Below, in pieces: positions 1-8,469 of a stretch of 64,000 bases of DNA. The DNA is taken from assembly GCF_900114375.1 (NCBI RefSeq), contig NZ_FOSV01000006.1, positions 180,532 to 244,531 of the forward strand, in the 5' to 3' direction. A program made the translations under genes and the position numbers. A model generated the notes under the pieces. It made no database searches, was not told where the DNA came from, and saw nothing but the letters and a program-made list of their open reading frames with translations. This stretch comes from Methylorubrum salsuginis. Lineage in GTDB: Bacteria; Pseudomonadota; Alphaproteobacteria; Rhizobiales; Beijerinckiaceae. How positions within the stretch are numbered: the first letter of the stretch is position 1; every line of letters starts with the position of its first letter.

Positions 1-267
1 CTTGACCGCCTGCATCAGGCCGACATTGCCCTCGGACACGACCTCGCTGATCGGCAGCCCGTAGCCGCGGTAGCCCATGGCGATCTTGGCGACCAGCCGC
101 AGGTGCGAGGTGACGAGGCGGTGCGCCGCGTCACGGTCGCCGCCGTCGCGCCAGCTCTTGGCCAGGGTGAATTCCTCCGCAGGCTCCAGCATCGGGAACT
201 TGCGGATCTCGTCGAGGTAGCGCGAAAGGCCTCCCTCGTTGGCGAGCACGGGCAGTGCGCCAGCCAT
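1..267 (-). CDS. rpoH: RNA polymerase heat-shock sigma factor RpoH, 5' part (gene continues beyond the left edge)
   Basis: The first 89 codons are present; the rest lies outside the window. The translation begins MAGALPVLANEGGLSRYLDE and continues with AHRLVTSHLRLVAKIA and GYGLPISEVVSEGNVGL, which are sigma-70 region 1.2/2 sequences in the form typical of alphaproteobacterial sigma-32. This factor directs RNA polymerase to heat-shock promoters. The start at 265-267 is fixed by a very strong ribosome binding site (GAAGGAGGTG, complement of 271-280) close upstream. It is transcribed in the same direction as rluD, 213 bp upstream of it on this strand, an arrangement common in alphaproteobacteria. 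Regulation cannot be judged, because I see no clear promoter in the gap at 268-480. Confidence 0.93.
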   Translation of the reverse strand, partial: MAGALPVLANEGGLSRYLDEIRKFPMLEPAEEFTLAKSWRDGGDRDAAHRLVTSHLRLVAKIAMGYRGYGLPISEVVSEGNVGLMQAVK

Positions 268-480
268 GTGCACCTCCTTCAACAGCCCCCCGAATCGGGC
301 GGGCTCCAAGCACGGCCGCTCCTCTTGAGCCGGCCACGCCGCTTCCCATCTTAGACGGGTTCCGCCGTGCCCGGTAGCGACCAACGCTGTTCACGCGGGG
401 TCCAACGCGCGAAGCGGAGTCCGGGTTTAACGTGTCACGCGGGCGCACCCGTCGCGGTGCCGAAACGCACCTTGTTGGGA

Positions 481-1473
481 TCACCCCTCCAAGGCCACCA
501 GAAGCTCCGAAAAATCCGCCGGCAAGGCGCTCTCGAAGCGCATCCGCTCGCCCGAGCGCGGATGCAGGAAGCCGAGTTCGGCCGCGTGCAGCGCCTGGCG
601 CCCGAGGGCCGTCAGCGCCGCCCGCGGCGCATCCCCGAGGCGGGCCGCCTTGGTCTTGAAGGCGGCGCCGTAGGTCGGATCGCCGAGCAGCGGATGGCCG
701 CGATGGCTCAAATGCACCCGGATCTGGTGGGTGCGCCCGGTCTCCAGGCGGCAGCGCACCAGCGCCGTGAGCCCGTCGCCGCCGGGCAGCCCCTCGACCC
801 GGTAATGGGTGACCGCGTGCCGCCCCTCGCCCTCGCGGACGACGGCAATCTTTTCGCGGTTGTGCCGCGAGCGGGCGAGCGAGGCGGTGATGGTTCCGGT
901 CCGCGGCTCGGGCACCCCCCAGACCAGGGCGAGATAGGCCCGCTCCAGCGCGCCGCTGCGGCCGTGATCGGCGAACTGGGCCGAGAGACCCTGATGCGCC
1001 AGATCGTTCTTGGCGACGACGAGGAGCCCGCTCGTGTCCTTGTCGAGGCGGTGGACGATGCCGGGCCGGCGCACCCCGCCGATGCCCGACAGGCTCACCC
1101 CGCAATGGGCGATCAGCCGGTTGACCAGCGTGCCGTCCTCGTGTCCCGCCGCCGGGTGGACGACGAGGCCCGCCGGCTTGTCGATGACGATGAGATCGTC
1201 GTCCTCATGGACGACCGTGAGGGGCAGCGCCTCGCCCTGCGGCTCCGCGGGCGCGGGCGCCGGCACCACCACCTCGATCCGGCTCCCGCCCACGACTTTT
1301 CGCGATGGGTCGCGCACCTCCACGTCGTCGCAGCGCACGAAGCCGTCGCGGGCGAGGGCCTGGAGCCGGGCGCGGGAGAGATCCTCGAAGCCGCGGGCGA
1401 GCACGCGGTCGAGTCGCTCGGGCGCGGCCCCCGGCTCCACGACGAGGCTGCGGATGGTCTGATCGTCAGTCAC
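481..1473 (-). CDS. rluD: RluA/RluD-family large-subunit rRNA pseudouridine synthase
   Basis: A 330-residue protein. An N-terminal S4-like RNA-binding segment (PERLDRVLARGFEDLSRARL) is followed by the pseudouridine synthase domain. The catalytic motif GIVHRLDKDTSGLLVVAK contains the active-site Asp, and a later GRTHQIRVHLSHRGHPLLGD block is also diagnostic of the family. Family members isomerise uridines in 23S rRNA (RluD: positions 1911/1915/1917 in E. coli numbering); which sites this one modifies is inference. An open frame extends upstream to 1575, but that would run into the tRNA-Glu gene, so I chose GTG at 1473. It reads away from the tRNA and towards rpoH. No strong ribosome binding site is visible in front of the GTG, so the start is the least certain part. 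Confidence 0.9.
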   Translation of the reverse strand: MTDDQTIRSLVVEPGAAPERLDRVLARGFEDLSRARLQALARDGFVRCDDVEVRDPSRKVVGGSRIEVVVPAPAPAEPQGEALPLTVVHEDDDLIVIDKPAGLVVHPAAGHEDGTLVNRLIAHCGVSLSGIGGVRRPGIVHRLDKDTSGLLVVAKNDLAHQGLSAQFADHGRSGALERAYLALVWGVPEPRTGTITASLARSRHNREKIAVVREGEGRHAVTHYRVEGLPGGDGLTALVRCRLETGRTHQIRVHLSHRGHPLLGDPTYGAAFKTKAARLGDAPRAALTALGRQALHAAELGFLHPRSGERMRFESALPADFSELLVALEG

Positions 1474-1567
1474 AGGATGTCTCGCACCGAACTTTTCTCG
1501 CCGGGGTGCCGGAAACGGCTTGCCCAGGCGCGGAGGCGTCGCTATAGCACCTCTCGCCGGCCCGGAA

Positions 1568-1643
1568 GCTCCCATCGTCTAGCGGTCTAGGACGTCGCCC
1601 TCTCACGGCGAAAACAGGGGTTCGATTCCCCTTGGGAGCGCCA
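1568..1643 (+). tRNA. tRNA-Glu (anticodon CTC)
   Basis: This is a 76-nt cloverleaf with encoded CCA. The acceptor arm GCTCCCA pairs with TGGGAGC, with G as discriminator base. The D arm holds TCTAGCGGTCTAGGA. The anticodon stem CGCC/GGCG encloses loop CTCTCAC with anticodon CTC, and the T arm holds GGTTCGATTCC. It reads GAG codons. It is transcribed divergently from rluD and is followed at once by a hairpin terminator. Confidence 0.96.
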
Positions 1644-1653
1644 CCGGTCGATT

Positions 1654-1679
1654 AAGCCCCTGACGGGGCTTTTTCTTTG
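1654..1679 (+). terminator. Rho-independent terminator of tRNA-Glu
   Basis: Stem AAGCCCC (1654-1660) and GGGGCTT (1665-1671) with loop TGAC, followed by a T-rich tail. It lies 10 nt after the CCA end of the tRNA. This is the clearest classical intrinsic terminator in the window. Confidence 0.9.
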
Positions 1680-1956
1680 TCCGCAGAATGCTGCGCCGTC
1701 ATCGTCGGCGCTCTCAGGCCGCCGTCCGCACATCCTTGCGCGGCGAGAAGCCCGCACCTGACATGATCGAGCCCAGACGCGAAACGCCCCCGCCGTCGAA
1801 CGGCGGAGGCGTCTCGAATGTGCTGCGTATCACCCGGTGGAACACGGCCGATGCTGAAGCGGCCATCGGCAGCGGGCCGGGCCCTGCCATCCTGAGCGTG
1901 GAGCCCCATCCCTGAAGGCCCGCGGCCCGGCCTGGGCCGGGTCGCGGGCGGGTGGG
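1680..1956. other. Non-coding spacer between tRNA-Glu and the palindromic repeat
   Basis: I see no convincing gene here. The short open frames lack ribosome binding sites and recognisable sequence. One imperfect hairpin is visible: ACGCCCCCGCCG (1784-1795) against CGGCGGAGGCGT (1801-1812), one mismatch, loop TCGAA. Its role is unknown. Confidence 0.5.
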
Positions 1957-2070
1957 CTCATACCAAGCGGCACGGAACAGGACCGATGGTCCTGTTCCGT
2001 GCGTCCGGCGGACGCCCGCCGCCCTGGGGGCAATCGGCGATGAGTCAAGATCATCGCCGATTGGTATCAG
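1957..2070 (+). repeat. Dispersed palindromic repeat, copy 1
   Basis: An element of about 114 bp bounded by the inverted ends CTCATACCAA (1957-1966) and TTGGTATCAG (2061-2070, complement CTGATACCAA). Inside are three nested hairpins: GGAACAGGACC/GGTCCTGTTCC around 1974-1998, a GTCCGGCGGAC palindrome, and AATCGGCGATGA/TCATCGCCGATT around 2032-2062. The same architecture and much of the sequence recur at 43255-43374 (opposite orientation) and 54920-55040. The right end overlaps the stop codon (2067-2069) of the RTX gene. It encodes no protein. It could be a REP/MITE-like element or a structured 3'-end element that stops transcription or protects mRNA; the mechanism is not visible from sequence. 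Confidence 0.85.
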
Positions 2071-5000
2071 AGCATGAGGTCACCTTTATCGAGCGTGGTC
2101 ACGCCCGTCAGCACGATGACCATGTCGGCCGTCTCGTCGCCGTCGATGTCGAGGCGCAGCTCGCCGCCTTTTCCGCTCTTAACGAAGCTCGCCTCACCCG
2201 CCTTGCCGGAGAAGCCGGTGACGAGGGTGAACGCCTCGTTCGCCTGGGTCTTCGCGTTGGCGTCGATGCCCCGCAGATCAATGAAGTCGGCCGTCGTGAA
2301 GTCGAGGATGATGTCGGCCGTCGCGGCCTTCGTTCCGCTGTCGGCCACGTTGGTGAAGACGAAGGTGTCGACACCGTCGCCGCCCTTGAGCTGATCGACG
2401 CCGGTGCCGCCGGTGAGGGCGTCGTTTCCGATGCCGCCATCGACCTTGTCGTTGCCGGCCCCACCCAGGACCTTGTCGTTGCCGTCCTCACCCATCAGCG
2501 TATCGTTACCGGCCTTGCCGTCGAGGGTGTCGTTGCCCCCATTGCCCTCGAAGGTATTGGCGGTGCCGTCACCCTTGAGGGTGTCCACGGCGGTCGAACC
2601 GTCGATGATCTCGATCGAGGTGTAGGTGTCGCCCTTCGCTTCGCCGGTGTTGAGGTTGAGGTTGCTCAGATCGATCACCACGCCGGTGTCGTAGCTCGCC
2701 CGGTCGGTTCCGTCGCCGCCGATCATCACGTCTGCGCCGGCGCCGCCCGTGACGGTGTCGTTTCCGGCGCCGCCCATGACCTTGTCGTCACCCGCGCCGC
2801 CGCCGACGATGTCGTTGCCGGTGCCCGCATCGACGATGTCGTTGCCGGTGCCCGCGTCGACGATGTCGTTGCCGGTGCCCGCGTCGATCTTGTCGATGCC
2901 GGTGCCGCCCGAGACGCTATCGACGCCGTCGCCACCCTTCAGCGTGTCGTTACCGTCACCGCCGCTGACGGTGTCGTTACCGGTGCCGCCGTCCACGGTG
3001 TCGTTGCCCGCGTCACCCCCGAGCGTGTCGTTGCCGTTCTCCCCGAGCAGCGTGTCGTCGCCGCCGTTGCCGTTGGCCGAGTCGTCGCCACCGCCCAGCG
3101 CGATGACGTCGGCTACGATCGCGCCGACATAGCGATCCTGGACCTTGCTGGTATCGAAGATGAACCCGGCCCGCCCGATCTCGTCGAGGGCATCGATGCC
3201 CTTGATCGTGATGCGCTGGGTGTAGCCATAGGCGGTGATGTCGATCGCGCCGTCGTCGCCGAGATCCTTCCAGAAGTACTTCAGCGAGTCGTAGTTTTCG
3301 ATTCCGAGTTCGCGCAGATCGATCTGGTCCTTCTCCGCTACGCTGAAATCGGTGATCGTGGCGCCACCCTTCGAGACGCCCTTCCCATACTCGTTCAACT
3401 CGTCGATGAAGCCGGTCCAGGAGCCGATCTTGAAGTCGTCGGCCCCCGCGCCGCCGGTCATCGTGTCGGAGCCGGCACCACCCGAGATGACGTCGTTGCC
3501 CACCCCGCCGTCGATCGTGTCGGTGCCGTCGCCGCCCTCGATGGTGTCGGTGCCGGCCCCGCCCAGGATCAGGTCGTTGCCCGCGCCGCCGTTGATCGTG
3601 TCGTTGCCGATCTCGCCGAACAGCCGGTCGTCGCCCCCCTCGCCTGACAGCGAGTCGTTGCCGCGCCCGCCGAACAGGTCGTCGGCGTTGCGCGTGCCGG
3701 TCAGGCCGTCGTCGGTGGTGGAGGTGGACAGGACGAAATTGCCCGTCGTCAGTTTGCCGACCGCGGCGTCCGAGCCCAGCACAAGCTTGTTGGTGAAGCC
3801 GTTATCCTTCAACAGCAGCACCTTAGAGCCGGTCTCGACGGTCAGGAGCCGCTGGATCGTCGCGATCTCGGAGATACCGAGTTCCGAGAGATCGACCTTG
3901 TCGCCGGCCTGCCAGTCCGTGATCGTGTCGACCGAGTTCTCGATCATGTCCTCGTTACGGTTGTAGGCCATCACGAATGTGTCGTCGCCGGCCCCGCCCG
4001 TGAGGGTGTCGTCGCCGGCGCCACCCGCGATCACGTCATCGCCGTCGCCGCCGCGCAGGGTGTCATCGAAGCTCTTGGCCCAGGCGGTGGTGACGCCGCT
4101 GCCCACGACACTGTCGCCGACGATCGCGTCGTTGCCGGTGCCGCCGTCGATCACGTCGGCCTGGTCGCCGCCGGTCAGGGTGTCGTCGCCCGCGCCGCCG
4201 GTGATGGTGTCGGCACCCTCGTCGCCCAGGATGGTGTCGGTGCCGCCCGAGCCCGAGAGGAGATCGTTGCCGGTGCCGCCGAAGAGCTGGTCGTTGCCGG
4301 CCTCGCCGAACAGGCGGTCGTTGCCGCCGCCGCCCACGAGGTAGTCGTCACCGCCGCCGCCGAAATAGTCGTCGGCTTTGTTGCCACCAGAGAAGCTTGT
4401 GTAATCCGTCCGCTCAGACAGGACGACATTCGCCGCGGTGATCTTGTCGGTAGCCAAGTAGTCCTTCAGCAACATGATGTTGCGGAAGCCGTTCATTTGG
4501 CTGAGCAGCACGGCGCCACTGGTCGAGGTGGCGAATAGGGCCTGCACCGTCGCGAATTCGGTGATGCCCATCTCGGTGACGTCGATCTTGTCGGCCGTGC
4601 TCCAGTCGGTGACGACATCGACGGTGTCGGTCGAGAGCCCGGCCCAGTTACTGGTGCTGTAAGACACCCGGAAGGAATCCGACCCCTCGCCACCGGTCAG
4701 GGTGTCGTTGCCGCCGCCGCCCACCAGCGTGTCGTTGCCGCCGCCGCCAACGAGGACATCGTTGTTGCGCACGCTCCAGTCGGTGGTCTGGCCGTCGCCG
4801 TAGAGCACGTCGCTGTCGGCACCGCCATCGATGTAATCGGCCTGCGCGCCGCCCTCGATCGTGTCGAGGCCGGCCCCGCCGCTCGCCTTGTCGGCGCCGT
4901 CGCCGAGCCGGATCGTATCAGAACCGGCGCCTCCGTAGGCGATGTCCACGCCCGCGCCGGCGTCGATCGTGTCGTTGCCGGCCTCACCGAACAGCCGGTC

Positions 5001-7130
5001 GTCGCCGCCATAGCCGGAGAGGTAGTCGTCGCCGAGACCGCCGAACAGGTCGTCGCGCTCCTCGGTGCCGTAGGCGTTGTCGACATCGGTGTTGGCCGAA
5101 AGGACGAAGTTGGCCGCCGTCAGCGAAGCCACGTCGAGCTTGGCCGTCAGCGCCAGGGTCGTCTTGTAGCCGTTCTGCCAGGCCGAGACTTCCGAGCTGT
5201 TGCCGCCGGCCGCCAACCCGACGAGGAGCTTGGCGGTCTCGAGGTCGGAGACGCGCAGCTCCGACAGATCGATCTTGTCGCCCTGGGTGAGGTCAAAATC
5301 CGTGACGGTGTCAGTGGTGTCGCCCGCGAGCGAGCGGCCGTTATACGACCAGAAGCGCCCGAAGGAGAGGCGGAAGGCGTCGGCATCCGCACCGCCAGTG
5401 AGGGTGTCGTTGCCGCCACCGCCGGCCAGCACGTCCTTGCCGGCGCCGCCGCTGAGCGTGTCGTTGAAGGCCTGCTGCCAGTTGGTGTCGGTGTCGTCGC
5501 CGACCAGCACATCGTCGCCCGCGCCGCCGACGATGGCATCCACGCCTTCGCCGCCCTCGACCGCGTCGATGCCCTCGCCCGCGTCGATCACGTCGTCGCC
5601 GATGCCGCCCTTGATGGTGTCGCTGCCGGAGCCACCGTAGATCAGGTCGTCGCCCGCGCCGCCATCGATCGTGTCGTTGCCGCTCTCGCCGAACAGCCGG
5701 TCGATGTCGCCGGCGCCCGAGAGCGTGTCGGCGCCGCGCCCGCCGATCATGTCGTCGCGCTTCTCGGAGCCGTAGAAGTACTCGTTGTTGGTCTCGTTGC
5801 TGAGTACGAGGTTGCTGTCGCCGATCGCGGCCGGGTTGCTCGCGGCGCCGACCAGCTTCAGCTCGGTCTTGTAGCCGTTGAGGTAGAGCTGGAGGCTCAG
5901 ACCGTCGGATTGGCCCGCGAGCAGGGCGCGGACGGTCTCGGCCTCGCTGATATTGGTCTGGGTGACATCGATCTTGTCACCCTCGGCGAGGCTGAAATCC
6001 GTGACCGTATCGACCGTGTCGTCGGACAGGCTGCTGCTCGAATAGTAGGAAACGCCGAGGTAGTCGATCCGGAAGGTGTCGGCGCCTGTGCCGCCGGTGA
6101 TCGTGTCGTTGCCGCCGCCGCCCGCGATGAAGTCGTTGCCGGCCCCGCCCAGGATGGTGTCGTTCCACACCGCCCAGCTCTGCCCATCGGTTTCTCCGAA
6201 GAGCGTGTCGGCTCCGTCGCCGCCCTCGATTCGGTCGGCCCCGTCGCCGCCGGAGATGATGTCGTTGCCGGTCTGCCCGAACAGCGCGTCGTCGTCGTCG
6301 CCACCGAACACGGTGTCGGTACCGCCGCCACCGAACACGGCGTCCTTGCCCGCCGCACCTTCCAACCGGTCGTTGCCACCGCCGCCGAAGAGACGGTCGT
6401 CGCCACCGTATCCATACAGCGTGTCCGCACCGTTGCGCCCGAGGAGGTCGTCGGCGGAGTCCGTCCCGCTCCCGTAGCTATAGTCGCTGTCGGTCGCGTA
6501 GACGAAGGCCCCCGTCCCCAGGGCGTCGGGCAGTTGCGTCACGCCGACGAGGACGATCTTCCGGGTATAGCCATTGGCCGCGAGGCCGATCTCCAAATTG
6601 CCGTCGACGATGGAGGCCAGCTGCATCAGGTCCGACAGGCTGGTGACATTGAAACTGCCAACATCGAGGCGGTCTCCATCCGCCGGATTGAAGTCCGTGA
6701 TGGTGACGGTCAGGTCCGAATCGATGCTGGAATAACCCGTATTGGCCGGGACCAGACCGACCCGGAAGATGTCACCGCCGGTCCCGCCGGTCATGATATC
6801 GGAGCCACCGCTCTCACGGCCGGTATTGCCGCTGCGGATGTCGTCGTCGCCCGCGCCGCCGATGAGCGTATCGACCAAGACACCACCCTTGATCAGGTCA
6901 TCGCCCCCACCGCCGTCGATGGTCATGCCCTGGGATTCGTTGGTCAAATCGAACACGTCATCGGCTTGGCTACCAACGATGCTATCAACAGTCGATTTCA
7001 AGTAACCATACACGTAATCCGGACTATCCGACGGCGCATTGTTATAAGCAAAGCCGATGCCATAATCACCATAATCGCGGATGGTAAAGTTAATGCCCGT
7101 ACCGATACCCGCGTAGCTGACTTTCGACAT
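2067..7130 (-). CDS. Giant RTX-type calcium-binding repeat protein, probably secreted by a type I system
   Basis: 1687 residues, strongly acidic, and dominated by the RTX nonapeptide GGxGxDxLx, which folds into a calcium-binding beta-roll. Six copies of a module of about 230 residues can be followed. Each has 6-10 nonapeptides, then a segment of the type DTVTDFxxxDKIDLSELxIS, then NGxxxxLxL and an ADDLFGGxGND-like restart (around residues 227, 458, 693, 920, 1150 and 1340). The C-terminus (DIILDFTTADFIDLRGIDAN and on to the end) resembles the serralysin C-terminal domain, the uncleaved export signal region of type I secretion. I see no N-terminal signal peptide, no protease zinc motif and no lipase or adenylate cyclase domain, so the activity is unknown; a surface-layer, adhesin or biofilm role is inference. 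No type I ABC exporter, membrane fusion or TolC gene is in the window. The stop codon lies inside the palindromic repeat. Confidence 0.9.
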   Translation of the reverse strand: MSKVSYAGIGTGINFTIRDYGDYGIGFAYNNAPSDSPDYVYGYLKSTVDSIVGSQADDVFDLTNESQGMTIDGGGGDDLIKGGVLVDTLIGGAGDDDIRSGNTGRESGGSDIMTGGTGGDIFRVGLVPANTGYSSIDSDLTVTITDFNPADGDRLDVGSFNVTSLSDLMQLASIVDGNLEIGLAANGYTRKIVLVGVTQLPDALGTGAFVYATDSDYSYGSGTDSADDLLGRNGADTLYGYGGDDRLFGGGGNDRLEGAAGKDAVFGGGGTDTVFGGDDDDALFGQTGNDIISGGDGADRIEGGDGADTLFGETDGQSWAVWNDTILGGAGNDFIAGGGGNDTITGGTGADTFRIDYLGVSYYSSSSLSDDTVDTVTDFSLAEGDKIDVTQTNISEAETVRALLAGQSDGLSLQLYLNGYKTELKLVGAASNPAAIGDSNLVLSNETNNEYFYGSEKRDDMIGGRGADTLSGAGDIDRLFGESGNDTIDGGAGDDLIYGGSGSDTIKGGIGDDVIDAGEGIDAVEGGEGVDAIVGGAGDDVLVGDDTDTNWQQAFNDTLSGGAGKDVLAGGGGNDTLTGGADADAFRLSFGRFWSYNGRSLAGDTTDTVTDFDLTQGDKIDLSELRVSDLETAKLLVGLAAGGNSSEVSAWQNGYKTTLALTAKLDVASLTAANFVLSANTDVDNAYGTEERDDLFGGLGDDYLSGYGGDDRLFGEAGNDTIDAGAGVDIAYGGAGSDTIRLGDGADKASGGAGLDTIEGGAQADYIDGGADSDVLYGDGQTTDWSVRNNDVLVGGGGNDTLVGGGGNDTLTGGEGSDSFRVSYSTSNWAGLSTDTVDVVTDWSTADKIDVTEMGITEFATVQALFATSTSGAVLLSQMNGFRNIMLLKDYLATDKITAANVVLSERTDYTSFSGGNKADDYFGGGGDDYLVGGGGNDRLFGEAGNDQLFGGTGNDLLSGSGGTDTILGDEGADTITGGAGDDTLTGGDQADVIDGGTGNDAIVGDSVVGSGVTTAWAKSFDDTLRGGDGDDVIAGGAGDDTLTGGAGDDTFVMAYNRNEDMIENSVDTITDWQAGDKVDLSELGISEIATIQRLLTVETGSKVLLLKDNGFTNKLVLGSDAAVGKLTTGNFVLSTSTTDDGLTGTRNADDLFGGRGNDSLSGEGGDDRLFGEIGNDTINGGAGNDLILGGAGTDTIEGGDGTDTIDGGVGNDVISGGAGSDTMTGGAGADDFKIGSWTGFIDELNEYGKGVSKGGATITDFSVAEKDQIDLRELGIENYDSLKYFWKDLGDDGAIDITAYGYTQRITIKGIDALDEIGRAGFIFDTSKVQDRYVGAIVADVIALGGGDDSANGNGGDDTLLGENGNDTLGGDAGNDTVDGGTGNDTVSGGDGNDTLKGGDGVDSVSGGTGIDKIDAGTGNDIVDAGTGNDIVDAGTGNDIVGGGAGDDKVMGGAGNDTVTGGAGADVMIGGDGTDRASYDTGVVIDLSNLNLNTGEAKGDTYTSIEIIDGSTAVDTLKGDGTANTFEGNGGNDTLDGKAGNDTLMGEDGNDKVLGGAGNDKVDGGIGNDALTGGTGVDQLKGGDGVDTFVFTNVADSGTKAATADIILDFTTADFIDLRGIDANAKTQANEAFTLVTGFSGKAGEASFVKSGKGGELRLDIDGDETADMVIVLTGVTTLDKGDLML

Positions 7131-7656
7131 CGATTATCCCCAATGACAACCGCCGGATACCGCATATCGACCCATGGCGATTTGGCTGATTCCGGTATCA
7201 GGGCATAGATGGCGCGTCAAATCGTCAAAGTACGTAGCGTAATTTGGCGTACACTTGAAATATACACTTCGCCCGATCTCCGGATAACAGTTAAGAAGAA
7301 GCAACAGCGAGATTCGCTGAAACGCCGGCCAAGCTTTCTGCCCTCGCCGCGTCGACCTATCCGAAACCTCCCGATCCTCCTCCTTTCGAGGCTCCGGAGA
7401 AAAAGTTCCGATCAACGGCGGCACCTTCGATCACGATGCCGTGATAAGCCGATGAAGGGTGCTCCTGTCCGCCTTCCACTGGCCGGCGCCCCTCCACGGC
7501 GGGCCCTGCACCGTCAAATTGCGTGTCGAACCGGCCGGGAACGCCGTCGCGGCCCGATCCCGCGGTCCATGAGACCGCCTGGACGCAATTTTGCTAAACC
7601 TCGGTCCGATCGGATGGATCGCCGCCTCGCGTCGAAAGGCATTGACGGGCCCACCC
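7131..7656. other. Divergent intergenic region between the RTX gene and the molybdenum hydroxylase genes
   Basis: No supported gene. The part nearest the RTX start (about 7140-7310) is clearly more AT-rich than its surroundings and includes several A/T runs, as expected of a promoter region for the RTX gene. I cannot assign -35/-10 boxes with confidence. A 96-codon open frame at 7134-7424 on the minus strand resembles nothing I know and overlaps this region, so I do not call it. Confidence 0.45.
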
Positions 7657-8469
7657 ATGGACCTCGACACCATCACCGCCGTCCTGGCGCCGCGCGGGCC
7701 GGAGGAACTGCCCGAGTGGCGCGAGGGGGATGCGTGGCTCGCGGGCGGGACGTGGCTGTTTTCGCAGCCGCAGCCGGGGCTGACCCGGCTGATCGACCTC
7801 GCCGGCCTCGGCTGGCCCGCGATCGAGGCGGATGCGGAGGGTTTGAGCCTGTCGGCGACCTGCACCATCGCCGAACTCGACCGGCACGAATGGCCGGCGG
7901 CCTGGATCGCCGCGCCGCTCGTCGGCCTCTGCTGCCGGGCGCTGCTCGGCTCGTTCAAGATCTGGAACCGGGCGACGGTGGGCGGCAACCTCTGCATGGC
8001 GCTGCCCGCCGGGCCGATGATCGCGCTCACCGCCGCCCTCGACGGCACCTGCGTGATCCGGGCGCCGGACGGAGCCGAGCGGCACCTGTCGGTGCTCGAC
8101 TTCGTGCGCGGGCCGCAGATGACGGCCCTGCGGCCCGGCGAGATCCTGCGGCGGATCGCGATGCCGGCTGCGGCGCTGAGGCGGCGCACGGCGTTCCGGC
8201 GGATCGCGCTGTCGCCGAACGGCCGCTCCGGTGCGCTCGTGATCGGCACCCGCGATGCGCATGGCGTCACCCTCACGGTCACCGCCTCGACGCCGCGGCC
8301 CTACCGGTTGCGCTTCCCCGGCGTGCCGGAGGCGACGGGATTACGGGCGGCGCTTCACGCCGCCATCCCCGAGGACGGCTGGTACGACGACGTCCACGGC
8401 GCGCCCGATTGGCGCGCCCACGTCACCGGCCTTCTCGCCGAGGAGATCAGGCAGGAGCTCGCACGGTGA
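7657..8469 (+). CDS. FAD-binding subunit of a xanthine dehydrogenase-family molybdenum hydroxylase
   Basis: A 270-residue protein of the CoxM/XdhB FAD-domain family. LAGGTWLF near residue 30 and the pair ATVGGNLC and ALPAGPMIA near 110-120 are the flavin-contacting motifs (TxGGN type). A C-terminal CO-dehydrogenase flavoprotein region follows. The subunit passes electrons from the 2Fe-2S clusters of its partner to the final acceptor. I use ATG 7657 (MDLDTITAV) rather than the longer frame from 7591, whose extra residues do not fit the family. Its TGA overlaps the GTG of the next gene by 4 bp, so the two are translationally coupled. Confidence 0.85.
   Translation: MDLDTITAVLAPRGPEELPEWREGDAWLAGGTWLFSQPQPGLTRLIDLAGLGWPAIEADAEGLSLSATCTIAELDRHEWPAAWIAAPLVGLCCRALLGSFKIWNRATVGGNLCMALPAGPMIALTAALDGTCVIRAPDGAERHLSVLDFVRGPQMTALRPGEILRRIAMPAAALRRRTAFRRIALSPNGRSGALVIGTRDAHGVTLTVTASTPRPYRLRFPGVPEATGLRAALHAAIPEDGWYDDVHGAPDWRAHVTGLLAEEIRQELAR

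Noticed and set aside
1986..3647. Long plus-strand open frame opposite the RTX gene (and similar antisense frames across the window, e.g. 5910-7208)
   Set aside because: It is the antisense shadow of the repetitive Gly/Asp codons of the RTX gene, starts inside the palindromic repeat and has no recognisable domains.
7134..7424. 96-codon minus-strand frame upstream of the RTX gene
   Set aside because: No ribosome binding site or family match; it occupies the region expected to hold the RTX promoter.
7209..8465. Upstream extension of the molybdenum hydroxylase frame from 7209
   Set aside because: This part overlaps the FAD subunit in another frame and reads as Arg/Pro-rich noise; the real protein starts at GTG 8466 with the ferredoxin motif.
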